Positions 26,251 through 34,956 are shown, counted from the stretch's first letter. The stretch is 64,000 nucleotides of DNA from Streptomyces calvus (GCF_006782915.1 NZ_VCNP01000010.1:186001-250000), one strand, 5' to 3'. Numbers and translations: made by a program. The notes: a model not told the origin generated them from the sequence alone.

Positions 26251-27190
26251 TCACACGCCCCCTGCGAGACCGCCCCATGCCTCCGCCGCTGGAAGCAGGT
26301 CCGCCACGTCCGGCTTCACGTACCACTTCTTCGTCGTCTTCACGGTGGTGTGCCCGGCCCACCTGGCGAGCAGGTGATCCGCCACCCCGTGGTTGGCCGG
26401 GTACGTGAGGCAAGACGCCCGAGCATCGTACAGACGGACCCTGCGAAGGCCGTTTGCGTCCATCATTTCGTAGGCCCGCGTTCGGAGCTGCCGACCGTTT
26501 CAGCGCGCCCCGAGTTCGTCCACGAGCACATACCCGCCGCCCTCGTACCCCTCGCCCGCCGCCAGGCGTTCCACTGCCTGCGTGGCGCGGAACGTCTTCA
26601 GCGCCTCCCGTACGAGGCTCGGGAGCGGCAGCACACGCTCCCCTGCCATGCTCTTCGTGTCCTTCTCCACCACCGTGCGGTTGCCCATCATGGTTCGCGT
26701 GTTGGCGATGCCGAGCGTGGCCGCGTCCAGGTCGATCTCCGACCACCGCAGACCGCAGACCTCCGCCGGACGGAGTCCCATCAGGGACAACAGCAGCGGT
26801 GCCAACAGGCGGTCACTCTTCGTCGGAACGACGAAGGCACCCACCTCCGAGGCGTTCCATGGCTGGACGACCTCCTTGGTCTTCCGCTCCGCTTTGCGGG
26901 CCTTCAGCGGAATGTGCACCTCGCTGGCTACGTTGACGGTCACCAGACCGCGTGTGACAGCGCGGTTCAGGGCGTCTTTCAGTCTGGCCAGGCTCATGTC
27001 AACCGAGGTGACCCCGAGACCCGTTCCCGCCTTCCCGCCCCGCACACGGCCTCCCTGGAGCGCCCAGCGCATCCACGCCATCACGTGGTCCTCCGTGAGA
27101 TCCTGCAGCCGGACCTGCCCGAGCTTCCCGCGTACACGATCCAGCGTCACCCGATAGTTGTAGACCGTGGTCGGCTCCAGGTCGAGCTGG
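26251..27190 (-). pseudogene. Tyrosine site-specific integrase, broken by an in-frame stop
   Basis: One frame encodes a phage/ICE-type tyrosine recombinase in two pieces. The N-terminal piece (27190 to 26500) has a SAM-like binding domain and the first catalytic Arg (LMGLRPAEVCGLRW). It ends at TGA 26502-26500. The same frame continues (26499 to 26251) with NGRQLRTRAYEM, the RLYDARASCL region, ARWAGHTTVKTT and the Tyr nucleophile in KKWYVKPDV. A single nonsense codon therefore splits it. The 5' end is missing and joins SDR sequence. No attachment site or tRNA gene was recognised next to it. Confidence 0.85.
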
Positions 27191-27437
27191 TCGATGAAGC
27201 CCGCATACGCTCCGGTCTGAATCCCCCGGGGCTGACGGCGTTTACTCGCACGCCTCGTGGGGCCAGTTCGTTCGCGAGACCCTTGCTGTACGTACGCAGG
27301 GCACCCTTCGCTGACGGGTACGGCAACGTCGCGTCGTGCAACGGCATCTGATGCCGAATCGACGTGACGTGGACAACTACTCCTGATCCCGCCTCCACCG
27401 TCGCCGGCAGCAGAAGTGACCCCTCAGGTCCCGGCAC
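27191..27437 (-). pseudogene. Short-chain dehydrogenase remnant, truncated at both ends
   Basis: About 80 codons match the catalytic half of a classical SDR: VVVHVTSIRHQMPLHD, the Y-x3-K site in LPYPSAKGALRTYSK and GVRVNAVSPGG. The NAD-binding N-terminal half is absent. After NAVSPG the frame shifts by what looks like two extra G residues (GGGGG run near 27228). A short SDR-like segment (IQTGAYAGFIDQL) then runs directly into integrase sequence. It is a deletion or excision scar rather than a working gene. Confidence 0.75.
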
Positions 27438-27786
27438 CTTGCATCAGGAGTGCGGTTGGAGCGCTACGCCGACGGTCGCGGGCTGCTCGACGACGCACTG
27501 CCTCACCGCGTCGGGAACCACGGTGACGGGCACGACGTCCTGAGCCGGGACCGTGCCCGCCCGGAGATCTCCCGGGCGGACACGGCGCTCAGCCGCAGGC
27601 GGTGCCGTGCAGGGTGCAGGTACCGGCGGGAGGGGGTGCCGGTGTGGGTGGCCGGCCTGGAAGCCGATGTACCGACGCCCGGGGTCCCGCCGGAGCCGAG
27701 GGCGGCCGTGCCGGCGGACGCGGCAGCCGTGCGGGAGGCCGTGGCCGGGGTGTTGTCGCTCCGGCCATGACCCGGTGCCGTGTCGC
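27438..27786. other. Intergenic stretch with no supported gene
   Basis: This 349-bp region between the SDR remnant and the GH27 stop contains open frames on both strands without recognisable domains or start signals. On the minus strand one frame ends in TPAPPPAGTCTLHGTACG, which could be the tail of a lost secreted protein. Considering the scar next door, decayed DNA is the most likely content. Confidence 0.4.
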
Positions 27787-29433
27787 TCAGGCGCGGGTCC
27801 ACTTCTGGTTGGTCTGGCCGTTGCAGGTCCACAGCACCAGCGGGGTCCCGTTGGCGGTGCCGGCCCCGTTGGCGTCGAGGCACAGTCCGGAGTGGACGTT
27901 GCGGATCGAGCCGTCGGAGCCGACGGTCCACTTCTGGTTGTTCTGGCCGTTGCAGGGCCAGGTGATGACACGGGTGCCGTTGGTGGTGCCCTGGTCGTAG
28001 GCGTCCAGGCACTTGTCGCCGTAGACGCGGAGCTCGCCGCCCGCCCATGTGGTCCACAACTGGTTGGCGGCCGTGTGGCAGTCCCACAGCAGAGTCGCGG
28101 CGCCGGCGGCCGTGGAGGCGTTGTCCACGTCCACGCAGCGGCCGGAGGCGTTGCCCCGCAGGCGTGAGGTGGTGGCGGCCAGCGGGCTGCCGCCACTCAC
28201 CCGGTACGCGGCGACGCCGTGCGCGGGGACGCTCGCCGAGATCTGCCCGGACGTGCTCGACGTGCCGCCGGTCCACAGGTCGGTGAGGGTGAACGGTCCT
28301 CCGCTCAGGCCGATCTGGGCGGCCGTCGTGGTGACCGTCGCTGCGCTCCCGCCCCGGTTGAACAGCCCCACCGCGACCGAACCGTCCGCCAGGGGCTTGG
28401 CGAACACCTCGATGTTGCCGTCGTCGCGCACCCTGCGTCCGCCCGCGCCCTGGGAGTCCTGGTTCACCGCCAGCAGGCGCGGGTTGCGCAGAATCGCGCT
28501 GACGTCGGCGGACATCGTGCGGATGTCGTTGCCGGCCATCAGCGGGGCACTCATCAGCGCCCACAGAGCGAAGTGGGAGCGGGACTCGGTCAGCGTCAGG
28601 CCGGGGCGGCCGACGACCAGCATGTCGGGGTCGTTCCAGTGCCCCGGGCCGGACTGTGCGGCCAGCGGCGCATTGACGTCCAGGACGTTGCCGACGCCCA
28701 TCGGGTAGCTGTTGGTGTTGCCGTTCTGCCAGATGTCGAGCAGGTCCTCGGTCGTCCGCCACAGGTCGGCGACCTCGCCCCAGTTGTACGTGGACCCCGT
28801 GATGGCGTGGAAGCTGTTGGGGTTGATGCTGTAGACGATCGGCCGACCGGTGGCGCGCAGGGCATCACGCATCAGCTTGAACCGCGCGACCTGCTCGTCA
28901 CGCGTGCCGCTCGAGGAACACCAGTCGTACTTGAGGTAGTCGACCCCCCATGTGGCGAACGTGGCGGCGTCCTGGACCTCGTGGCCCCTGCTGCCCGTTG
29001 AGCCCGGGTAAGTGCCCACGGTCTGCGCGCAGGTGCGTTCGCCCGGCACCTGGTAGATGCCGAACTTCAGGCCCTTGCTGTGGATGTAGTCCCCGAGGGC
29101 CTTCATCCCGCTCGGGAACTTCGTCGGGTTGGCCCGCAGGTTGCCCTGCGCGTCACGCTGCGGGTCGAACCAGCAGTCGTCGACCACCACGTACCGGTAG
29201 CCGGCGTCCCGCATGCCCGAGGACACCATCGCGTCGGCGGCCTGGCGGACCTGGGCCTCGGTGATTCCGCACCCGAAGCTGTTCCAGCTGTTCCACCCCA
29301 GCGGTGGGGTGAGCGCCGGACTGCCCGGCGCGGCCGTGGCGGTGGACTGCGCTGAGGCCGTCACGGACGCGGTCACCGTCAGCACGGCGGCCGCGAGGAG
29401 GCGGAACAGTCGTCCGCCTGATCGTCTGGGCAC
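27787..29433 (-). CDS. Secreted GH27 alpha-galactosidase with ricin-type CBM13
   Basis: A 548-residue secreted glycosidase. Signal peptide (residues 1-36), GH27 catalytic barrel (about 40-320) with nucleophile D170 (YLKYDWCSS) and acid/base in HWNDPDML (D268/D270), a beta-sandwich domain (about 325-410), then a ricin B-type trefoil (about 420-548) with QxW repeats (NQLWTT, NQKWTV, NQKWTR). It should release alpha-galactose from galactomannan or galacto-oligosaccharides outside the cell. The GTG at 29433 is preferred because GAAGGAG lies 7 bp upstream; an upstream ATG would add 27 odd residues. It is divergent from a GH43 gene. Confidence 0.92.
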   Translation of the reverse strand: MPRRSGGRLFRLLAAAVLTVTASVTASAQSTATAAPGSPALTPPLGWNSWNSFGCGITEAQVRQAADAMVSSGMRDAGYRYVVVDDCWFDPQRDAQGNLRANPTKFPSGMKALGDYIHSKGLKFGIYQVPGERTCAQTVGTYPGSTGSRGHEVQDAATFATWGVDYLKYDWCSSSGTRDEQVARFKLMRDALRATGRPIVYSINPNSFHAITGSTYNWGEVADLWRTTEDLLDIWQNGNTNSYPMGVGNVLDVNAPLAAQSGPGHWNDPDMLVVGRPGLTLTESRSHFALWALMSAPLMAGNDIRTMSADVSAILRNPRLLAVNQDSQGAGGRRVRDDGNIEVFAKPLADGSVAVGLFNRGGSAATVTTTAAQIGLSGGPFTLTDLWTGGTSSTSGQISASVPAHGVAAYRVSGGSPLAATTSRLRGNASGRCVDVDNASTAAGAATLLWDCHTAANQLWTTWAGGELRVYGDKCLDAYDQGTTNGTRVITWPCNGQNNQKWTVGSDGSIRNVHSGLCLDANGAGTANGTPLVLWTCNGQTNQKWTRA

Positions 29434-29472
29434 CCGGGACTCCTTCGGCAGGAAAAGAGAGGAGAGGAGAAG

Positions 29473-29485
29473 TTCGAAATTTCGA
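29473..29485. promoter_or_regulatory. CGAA-n2-TTCG operator 1
   Basis: TTCGAAATTTCGA contains the perfect palindrome TCGAAATTTCGA (29474-29485), in the leader of the GH27 gene. It resembles the CGAA-N-TTCG type of site reported for Streptomyces xylan regulators such as BxlR and XlnR. Confidence 0.5.
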
Positions 29486-29623
29486 TTGGCGTTCGGAAAC
29501 TTCAGATGCCCCACGGATACTAGAGAGGCGACCGGTCATGTCAACACCTCCTGGAGGAACGGGATTTGTCGCCTGATCAGTAGGAGAGCAAGGCCGAGGC
29601 GCACCGACTCCGCACCAGCCGCC

Positions 29624-29637
29624 TCGAACATTTCGAA
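29624..29637. promoter_or_regulatory. CGAA-n3-TTCG operator 2
   Basis: TCGAACATTTCGA (29624-29636) is an inverted repeat of TCGAA with a 3-bp centre, midway between the divergent GH27 and GH43 genes. The N3 spacing matches the CGAAACTTTCG form reported upstream of Streptomyces xylanase genes. Confidence 0.5.
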
Positions 29638-29718
29638 GCGGCACACGACTTGTGCGAGAAGGGTTGACGGAGTGCGCCAACCTCCTATCATCCAGAACGC
29701 TCGACAAGTCGCACCACG

Positions 29719-29732
29719 TTCGATATTTCGAA
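29719..29732. promoter_or_regulatory. CGAA-type operator 3, proximal to GH43
   Basis: TTCGATATTTCGAA has inverted TTCGA/TCGAA arms around TATT and lies 45-59 bp upstream of the GH43 start. It is the third related site in one 344-bp divergent intergenic region, suggesting one repressor controls both genes. Confidence 0.5.
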
Positions 29733-29777
29733 TGCGACAGAGCCACTCCGACCGATGAACTTGAGGTGAACACCTCC

Positions 29778-31388
29778 ATGGATCTGTCATGGTCGCATCA
29801 ACCCCTCACTCGTCGCCGCACGCTCGCGGCCGCCACCGGCCTGGCCGCCGGCGCCCTCCTCCCCCCTGGGCCCGCCCTCGCGACCGCGGCGCAGTACACG
29901 AACCCGGTGATCTGGCAGGACTTCGCGGACATCGACATCATTCGCGTCGGCGACACCTACTACGCCTCGGCCTCGACGATGCACTACTCGCCGGGCGCGC
30001 CCGTTCTGCGGTCGTACGACCTGGTGAACTGGGAGATCGCCGGCCATTCGGTACCCGTCCTCGACTTCGGCGCCAAGTACGACCTGAACGGCGCCCGCGG
30101 CTATGTCAGAGGAATCTGGGCATCGTCACTGGCCTACCGGCCCAGCAACAGGACCTTCTACTGGCTCGGCCAGATCGACTTCGCCCGGACGTACCTCTAC
30201 ACCGCCACCGCGGTGGAGGGGCCGTGGAACAGGCTGACGACGATCAGCACCCCCTACTACGACGCCGGCCTGCTCGTTGACACCGACGACACCCTCTACG
30301 TGGCGTACGGCAACACCACCATCAGCGTGGCCCAGCTCTCGCCCGACGGCCGCAACCAGGTCCGTACGCAGGAGGTGTTCAGGACACCGTCCAGCGTCGG
30401 CACCTTGGAGGGCGCCCGGTTCTACAAGATCAACGGGCAGTACTACATCTTCCTGACCCGCCCCGCGAACGGCCAGTACATCCTCAGGTCCTCGAGCGGT
30501 CCCTTCGGCCCGTACACGATGCGGCAGGTCCTCCTCGACCTGCGCGGACCGATCCCCGGCGGCGGAGTACCCCACCAGGGCGGGCTGGTGCGGACGCAGA
30601 GCGGCGCCTGGTACTACATGGCCTTCGTCGACGCCTACCCCGGCGGCCGTATGCCCGCCCTGGCACCGGTCACCTGGACCGCGGACGGCTGGCCCGTCGT
30701 ACAGCTCGTCAACGGCGCGTGGGGCACCACGTATCCCAGTCCGGCCGTGCCCACTCCGCCCCGCCAGGTCACCCCGATGACCGGCGTCGACACCTTCGAC
30801 GGTACGACCTTGAAACCGAGATGGGAGTGGAACCACAACCCCGACAACACCAAGTGGTCGGTCGGCGACGGCCTGACGCTGCGGACCGCGACCGTCACCC
30901 ACGACCTCTACTGGGCCCGCAACACCCTCACGCACCGCATCCAGGGCCCCACCTCCACCGCCACGGTCCAGCTCGACCACTCCGCGATGCGGGACGGCGA
31001 CCGGGCCGGGCTCGCGCTGCTGCGTGACTCCTCCGCCTGGATCGGCCTCAAGCGCGACGGCGGTGCGACACGGGTGGTGATGGTCACCGGGCTGATCATG
31101 GACAGCAACTGGAACACCACCGGCACCGGCACCGAGATCGCGAGCGCGCCCGTCTCCGGCAGCCGCATCTGGCTGCGCGCGAACCCGGACATCCGCCCTG
31201 GCGCACCGCGCCCCGGAACCTTCTCCTACAGCACCGACGGCATCACGTTCACCCGTCTCGGACCCGCCTTCTCCATGGGCAACGACTGGCGGTTCTTCAT
31301 GGGATACCGGTTCGCCCTCTTCAACCACGCCACTCAGGCCCTCGGCGGAGCGGTCCGCGTCACGCGGTTCGAGGTGTCCACACCCTGA
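29778..31388 (+). CDS. Secreted GH43-family beta-xylosidase/arabinofuranosidase-like enzyme
   Basis: A 536-residue enzyme with a Tat-like signal (LTRRRTLAAATGLAAGALL, processed after about residue 36). A five-bladed GH43 propeller covers about 38-340 (base Asp in DFADIDIIRVGDTYY; acid Glu in TLEGARFYK). A C-terminal beta-sandwich (about 350-536) resembles the GH43 C2/concanavalin-like domain. It should act on xylan or arabinan side chains outside the cell. ATG 29778 follows GAGGTG at 29763-29768. Three CGAA-type operators lie upstream, shared with the divergent GH27 gene. Confidence 0.9.
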   Translation: MDLSWSHQPLTRRRTLAAATGLAAGALLPPGPALATAAQYTNPVIWQDFADIDIIRVGDTYYASASTMHYSPGAPVLRSYDLVNWEIAGHSVPVLDFGAKYDLNGARGYVRGIWASSLAYRPSNRTFYWLGQIDFARTYLYTATAVEGPWNRLTTISTPYYDAGLLVDTDDTLYVAYGNTTISVAQLSPDGRNQVRTQEVFRTPSSVGTLEGARFYKINGQYYIFLTRPANGQYILRSSSGPFGPYTMRQVLLDLRGPIPGGGVPHQGGLVRTQSGAWYYMAFVDAYPGGRMPALAPVTWTADGWPVVQLVNGAWGTTYPSPAVPTPPRQVTPMTGVDTFDGTTLKPRWEWNHNPDNTKWSVGDGLTLRTATVTHDLYWARNTLTHRIQGPTSTATVQLDHSAMRDGDRAGLALLRDSSAWIGLKRDGGATRVVMVTGLIMDSNWNTTGTGTEIASAPVSGSRIWLRANPDIRPGAPRPGTFSYSTDGITFTRLGPAFSMGNDWRFFMGYRFALFNHATQALGGAVRVTRFEVSTP

Positions 31389-31693
31389 ACCGATCCATCG
31401 ACCGCACCGCCCGGCCCCCGCCCCGACCAGGAGAACCATGAGCCCGCTGAAACAGCTCGGTCCTCGCCGGGCATCCGTCCTGAGCGTGCCGTCCCGCGAC
31501 CGTCCTGATGAACCCGGTACCGCGACCGGCATCGGCAGAGGAAGGGGCGGGCTGCAACGAGGACAGAGGCCATCGGATCGCACGGCAGGTGCTGCTTCCG
31601 CTGCTGGACCTCGAACACCCTGGCCGGCTCCCTGGACGCCCGCTCCGGGAGCAACCCGTTCGTACGGGCCCGCCCCTCCCGCACAGTGAGGAG
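31389..31693. other. Intergenic region, possible decayed secreted-enzyme gene
   Basis: An ATG at 31438 with a good AGGAGAA site upstream opens an 83-codon frame (MSPLKQLGPRRASVLSV...) that turns into Arg/Pro/Gly-rich sequence without domains. The start looks like a secretion leader whose gene has been deleted. Nothing else is recognisable, and the frame is not called as a gene. Confidence 0.35.
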
Positions 31694-32707
31694 TCAGGCG
31701 CTGGCCCGCACGGTCAGGCGGGTGGGGAGGACCAGCGGGGTGGGGTCCTGCCCGTTGACGAGCGCGACGAGCATGCGCGCCATCTCCCGTCCGAGAGCCT
31801 CGATGGGCTGATGGACGGTGGTGAGCGGCGGATCGGCGACCTGGGCGACCGTCAGGTCGTCGAAGCCGACCACGGCGACGTCGGCGGGCACCCGCCGACC
31901 GGCCTCCCGCACGGTGCGCAGCGCTCCCGCCGCCATGTTGTCGTTGGCGGCGAACACTGCGTCCACGTCCGGGTGTTCCGCCAGCAGCGCGGCCATGGCG
32001 GCGGCTCCGCTGCGCTCGGTGAAGTCCCCCTGCAGCGGCGGGAACGGATCGAGACCGGCGCCCAGCACGGCGTCCCGGTAGCCGCGGTACCGGGCGCGCC
32101 CGGCCTCGGTGTCCAGACGCCCGCAGATCACGGCCACGCGCCTCCGGCCGAGTGAGACCAGATGCTCGGTCGCCTCGCGCGCTCCGCCGACGTTGTCCAC
32201 GTCCACGTACCACCGGGGAGCCGGACCGACCGGGCGCCCGCCGAACACTACGGGCAGCTGCGCCTCGTCGGCCATCCGGATCAGCGGATCGTCCTCGCGC
32301 AGCGCCATCAGCATCACACCGTCCGCGCCCCTGCACCGCAGGAGTTCCTCGACCCGTTTGCGACCCCGGTCGGAAGCGGCCAGACACAGCATCAGATGCA
32401 GGTCCGCCTCGTCCAGGGCGGCCGACGCCCCCACGATCACCCGGGCGAAGAACGGATCGGCGAAGATCGACGGATCCTCTCCCGAGACGACCAGGGCCGC
32501 CGCTCCCGTCTGACGGGTGGCCAGCGCGCGGGCGGTCGGATTGGGTACGTAACCGAGTTGCCGCACGGCCCGTTCGACGGCCTCGCGCTTGGCGCGGCTG
32601 ACGTGCGGTGCGTTGTTGAGGGCGCGGGAGGCCACGGAGCGTGAAACACCGGCGCGTTCGGCCACCTCATCGAGCGTCGGATGCCGACGCGGCGCTGCTT
32701 CTGCCAT
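31694..32707 (-). CDS. LacI-family transcriptional repressor
   Basis: A 337-residue LacI/GalR regulator. Residues 10-60 are the HTH and hinge (TLDEVAERAGVSRSVASRAL; LGYVPNPTARALATRQTG), followed by a periplasmic-binding-protein-like sugar domain ending LPTRLTVRASA. It is divergent from a GH6 cellulase gene, and the 207-bp gap between them holds several TGGGA-type palindromic sites, so it probably represses both genes in the absence of a cello- or related oligosaccharide. The recognition helix differs from that of CebR, so it need not be CebR itself. Confidence 0.9.
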   Translation of the reverse strand: MAEAAPRRHPTLDEVAERAGVSRSVASRALNNAPHVSRAKREAVERAVRQLGYVPNPTARALATRQTGAAALVVSGEDPSIFADPFFARVIVGASAALDEADLHLMLCLAASDRGRKRVEELLRCRGADGVMLMALREDDPLIRMADEAQLPVVFGGRPVGPAPRWYVDVDNVGGAREATEHLVSLGRRRVAVICGRLDTEAGRARYRGYRDAVLGAGLDPFPPLQGDFTERSGAAAMAALLAEHPDVDAVFAANDNMAAGALRTVREAGRRVPADVAVVGFDDLTVAQVADPPLTTVHQPIEALGREMARMLVALVNGQDPTPLVLPTRLTVRASA

Positions 32708-32753
32708 GGCTCGTGAGTCTTTCACAGGCGGGGAGCGCTCACGACGCAGGACA

Positions 32754-32767
32754 TGGGACCGCTTCCA
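32754..32767. promoter_or_regulatory. Degenerate TGGGACCGCTTCCA operator (distal copy)
   Basis: TGGGACCGCTTCCAGTG at 32754-32770 is repeated exactly at 32853-32869. It differs from the CebR consensus at two positions, both identical in the two copies, suggesting a distinct specificity. This copy lies about 50 bp upstream of the LacI gene start. A weaker GGGGAGCGCTCACG site is at 32728-32741. Confidence 0.5.
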
Positions 32768-32823
32768 GTGCACTGGCCCGCAGGACCTGCACCATGCTGT
32801 GAAAGTGAACGACGCGCTGGCTA

Positions 32824-32852
32824 TTGACACCCCAATCACCCACCCAGACGAT
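32824..32852 (+). promoter_or_regulatory. Promoter of the GH6 cellulase
   Basis: TTGACA (32824-32829), a 17-bp spacer and GACGAT (32847-32852). The two operator boxes start one base downstream of the -10, so a bound repressor would cover the transcription start. Confidence 0.55.
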
Positions 32853-32881
32853 TGGGACCGCTTCCAGTGGGAGCGCTCCCA
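32853..32881. promoter_or_regulatory. Tandem operators: degenerate box plus perfect CebR box
   Basis: TGGGACCGCTTCCA (32853-32866) is followed one base later by TGGGAGCGCTCCCA (32868-32881), the exact 14-bp palindrome known as the CebR box of cellulolytic Streptomyces. They lie 34-62 bp upstream of the TTG start of the GH6 gene. Confidence 0.85.
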
Positions 32882-32914
32882 AAGCGCACCTCCTTCTGAA
32901 ACCGAGGTACTGTC

Positions 32915-33880
32915 TTGAGCCGCAGACTCCGCACCCTGATGGCAGCGCTCTGTGCTCTGCCGCTGGCGTTCGCCGCCGCACCCCCCGCCCACGCGGCCGA
33001 CCCCACCACCATGACCAACGGGTTCTACGTGGACCCCGACTCGAGCGCGAGGCGGTGGGCGGCCGCCAATCCCGGCGACGGCCGGGCCGCCGCGATCAAC
33101 GCCTCCATCGCCAACACGCCGATGGCCCGCTGGTTCGGCTCCTGGAGCGGCACCATCGGCACCGCGACAGGTGCCTACGCCGGAGCGGCGGACGCCCGGG
33201 ACAAGCTGCCCATCCTCGTCGCCTACAACATCTACCACCGCGACTACTGCGGCGGGCACTCCGCCGGCGGAGCCGCCTCGCCGTCCGCCTACGCCGACTG
33301 GATAGCTCAGTTCGCCGGAGGCATCGCGGCTCGCCCGGCCGTCGTCATCCTCGAACCGGACTCCCTCGGAGACTACGGCTGCATGACCCAGGCCCAGATC
33401 GACGAACGCGAGGCCATGCTCACCGGCGCCCTCGCCGAGTTCAACCGCCAAGCCCCCAACACCTGGGTCTACATGGACGCCGGCAACCCGCGCTGGGCCG
33501 ACGCGGCGACCATGGCCCGGCGCCTCCACGAAGCCGGCCTCCGACAGGCCCACGGCTTCTCGCTCAACGTCTCCAACTACATCACCACCGCCGAGAACAC
33601 CGCCTACGGCAACGCCGTCAACAACGAACTGGCCGCCCGCTACGGCTACACCAAGCCGTTCGTCGTGGACACCAGCCGCAACGGCAACGGCTCCGACGGC
33701 CAGTGGTGCAACCCCTCCGGCCGCCGCATCGGCACGCCCACCCGGACGGGCGGAGGCGCCGAGATGCTCCTGTGGATCAAGACGCCGGGCGAGTCCGACG
33801 GCAACTGCGGTGTCGGAACCGGCTCCACGGCCGGCCAGTTCCTGCCCGAGGTCGCCTACAAGATGATCTACGGCTACTGA
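32915..33880 (+). CDS. Secreted GH6 endoglucanase, catalytic domain only
   Basis: A 321-residue cellulase. The TTG at 32915 is chosen because GAGGT lies six bases upstream and it gives a full signal peptide (MSRRLRTLMAALCALPLAFA, cleaved near AHA-AD). GH6 features: YNIYHRDYCGG (D110, C112), ILEPDSLGDYGC (acid D149, C156 for the disulfide), the HGFSLNVSNY strand and LLWIKTPGESDG near the C-terminus. There is no cellulose-binding module or linker, so it is a minimal catalytic enzyme. Regulated by the tandem operators just upstream. Confidence 0.92.
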   Translation: MSRRLRTLMAALCALPLAFAAAPPAHAADPTTMTNGFYVDPDSSARRWAAANPGDGRAAAINASIANTPMARWFGSWSGTIGTATGAYAGAADARDKLPILVAYNIYHRDYCGGHSAGGAASPSAYADWIAQFAGGIAARPAVVILEPDSLGDYGCMTQAQIDEREAMLTGALAEFNRQAPNTWVYMDAGNPRWADAATMARRLHEAGLRQAHGFSLNVSNYITTAENTAYGNAVNNELAARYGYTKPFVVDTSRNGNGSDGQWCNPSGRRIGTPTRTGGGAEMLLWIKTPGESDGNCGVGTGSTAGQFLPEVAYKMIYGY

Positions 33881-33889
33881 TCCGGGACT

Positions 33890-33933
33890 CCCGCCGCCCG
33901 CACAGGCGACCGGCAGTCCGCCGGGGCGGCGGG
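33890..33933. terminator. Hairpin after the GH6 gene
   Basis: CCCGCCGCCC (33890-33899) pairs perfectly with GGGCGGCGGG (33924-33933) across a 24-base loop, starting nine bases after the GH6 stop codon. Likely terminator. Confidence 0.65.
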
Positions 33934-33969
33934 CACTCCCCCGACCGTCTCACCGACCTGCAGGCGTCC

Positions 33970-34260
33970 GTGAATCCACGTAGTCCGGGCGCCGCTCGGC
34001 ACACCGTCGTCGCGGAGGCCGTGGAGCGGGCGTCGGCCGGCCGCGGCCGAAGCCTCACCGCCTGCGCCGCGCTCACCGCGCCGCAGGCGCAGGCCGCACC
34101 CACGCAGGACGTGATCACTCCCGCCACCAAGTTCTCCGCGGACCCGCACAGCAAGGCCGCAAGAGGCCCTGGCGCAGCGGCTGCCGGACGCCGGGGTTCG
34201 CTACAGCGACGGCTTCGCCCCGAACGTGCCCCACACCCACCCCGCCCGACCACGACGCCA
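33970..34260 (+). pseudogene. Second GH6 cellulase gene, internally deleted remnant
   Basis: From a possible GTG at 33970 a frame reads into a secretion-like end (LTAPQAQAAPTQD) and then TPATKFSADPHSKAA, like the mature start of GH6 enzymes. A frame slip then leads to EALAQRLPDAGVRYSDGFAP, which matches the GH6 segment just before the NVSNY strand (compare RRLHEAGLRQAHGFSLNV in the intact neighbour). The whole active-site part between is missing. It is a decayed tandem copy lying just downstream of the working gene. Confidence 0.6.
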
Positions 34261-34386
34261 GGTACGGCAGTTGGATGGCGGGAGTGAGGTCGCTCCCTGC
34301 TCGAGTCGAGTCCCACGTGCACGCCGACTGTCTTGCGGAACCCGGCTGTTGGACGGCTGCCACTGCTCGGAGTGGCGCTCTCACCG

Positions 34387-34956
34387 TCAGGCGCGGACGA
34401 GTTCAGCGGCGCCGAAGGAGACGTCGAACCGGTCGCACCAGATGGTCACACTCGTGTAGCGGGACGGGTCGACGTCGGCCGGGACCCTGTAGTTCTGACT
34501 GCCCTTGTTCCCCTTGAGCTTGCCGAGACTGACGTACTCTCCGTCGTCGAACACGTGCCAGCCGGCCGTTCCCCGCTTCACCGGCGCGTCGGTCAACCAC
34601 ACGTGCAGGTCGGGGCCGTTGCTCGTGTCGAGGTTCTCGACACGCACGACGTGGGAGCCGTCGGTGAGCCGTAGGAGTTTCACTGTCCCCGAGGTCGCGT
34701 GCTCGTGGCTGACCAGCCCGCCGCCGGCCAGGGTCACCGGCCCGGACGGGGCCGAAGTGGAAGGGATGCCACCGGTCGGCTCCGCGGCCGACGGCCGCGG
34801 TGGGGCAACGGCCTCGGGCGGCGCCTCGTTGACGGTCTCCTCCTGCCACAGCTTCCACGGCTGGAACCAGTAGGCCCCGAAACCGCCCACGGCCACGACC
34901 ACGCCCAGCGCACCGATCACCCACGGTCTGGCCAACACGTTTCGCAAACTTCCCAT
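34387..34956 (-). CDS. DM13-domain membrane-anchored protein
   Basis: A 189-residue protein with one N-terminal membrane segment (residues 11-30, PWVIGALGVVVAVGGFGAYW), a Pro/Ala-rich linker (about 40-70) and an extracytoplasmic DM13 domain (about 75-189: GTVKLLRL, VRVENLDTSNGPDLHVWL, VTIWCDRFDVSFGAAEL). DM13 domains are predicted redox or electron-transfer modules with a conserved Cys, seen here in WCDRF. ATG 34956 follows GGAGGG. Standing alone; function unknown. Confidence 0.85.
   Translation of the reverse strand: MGSLRNVLARPWVIGALGVVVAVGGFGAYWFQPWKLWQEETVNEAPPEAVAPPRPSAAEPTGGIPSTSAPSGPVTLAGGGLVSHEHATSGTVKLLRLTDGSHVVRVENLDTSNGPDLHVWLTDAPVKRGTAGWHVFDDGEYVSLGKLKGNKGSQNYRVPADVDPSRYTSVTIWCDRFDVSFGAAELVRA

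Noticed and set aside
26223..27440. tRNA gene or att site expected beside the integrase
   Set aside because: No cloverleaf-like sequence or T-loop GTTCGA-type motif with matching arms was seen, and no repeated att core was found.
31438..31689. 83-codon frame with a good ribosome-binding site after the GH43 gene
   Set aside because: The sequence turns into low-complexity Arg/Pro/Gly and shows no domain; probably a deleted gene start, so it is described but not called.
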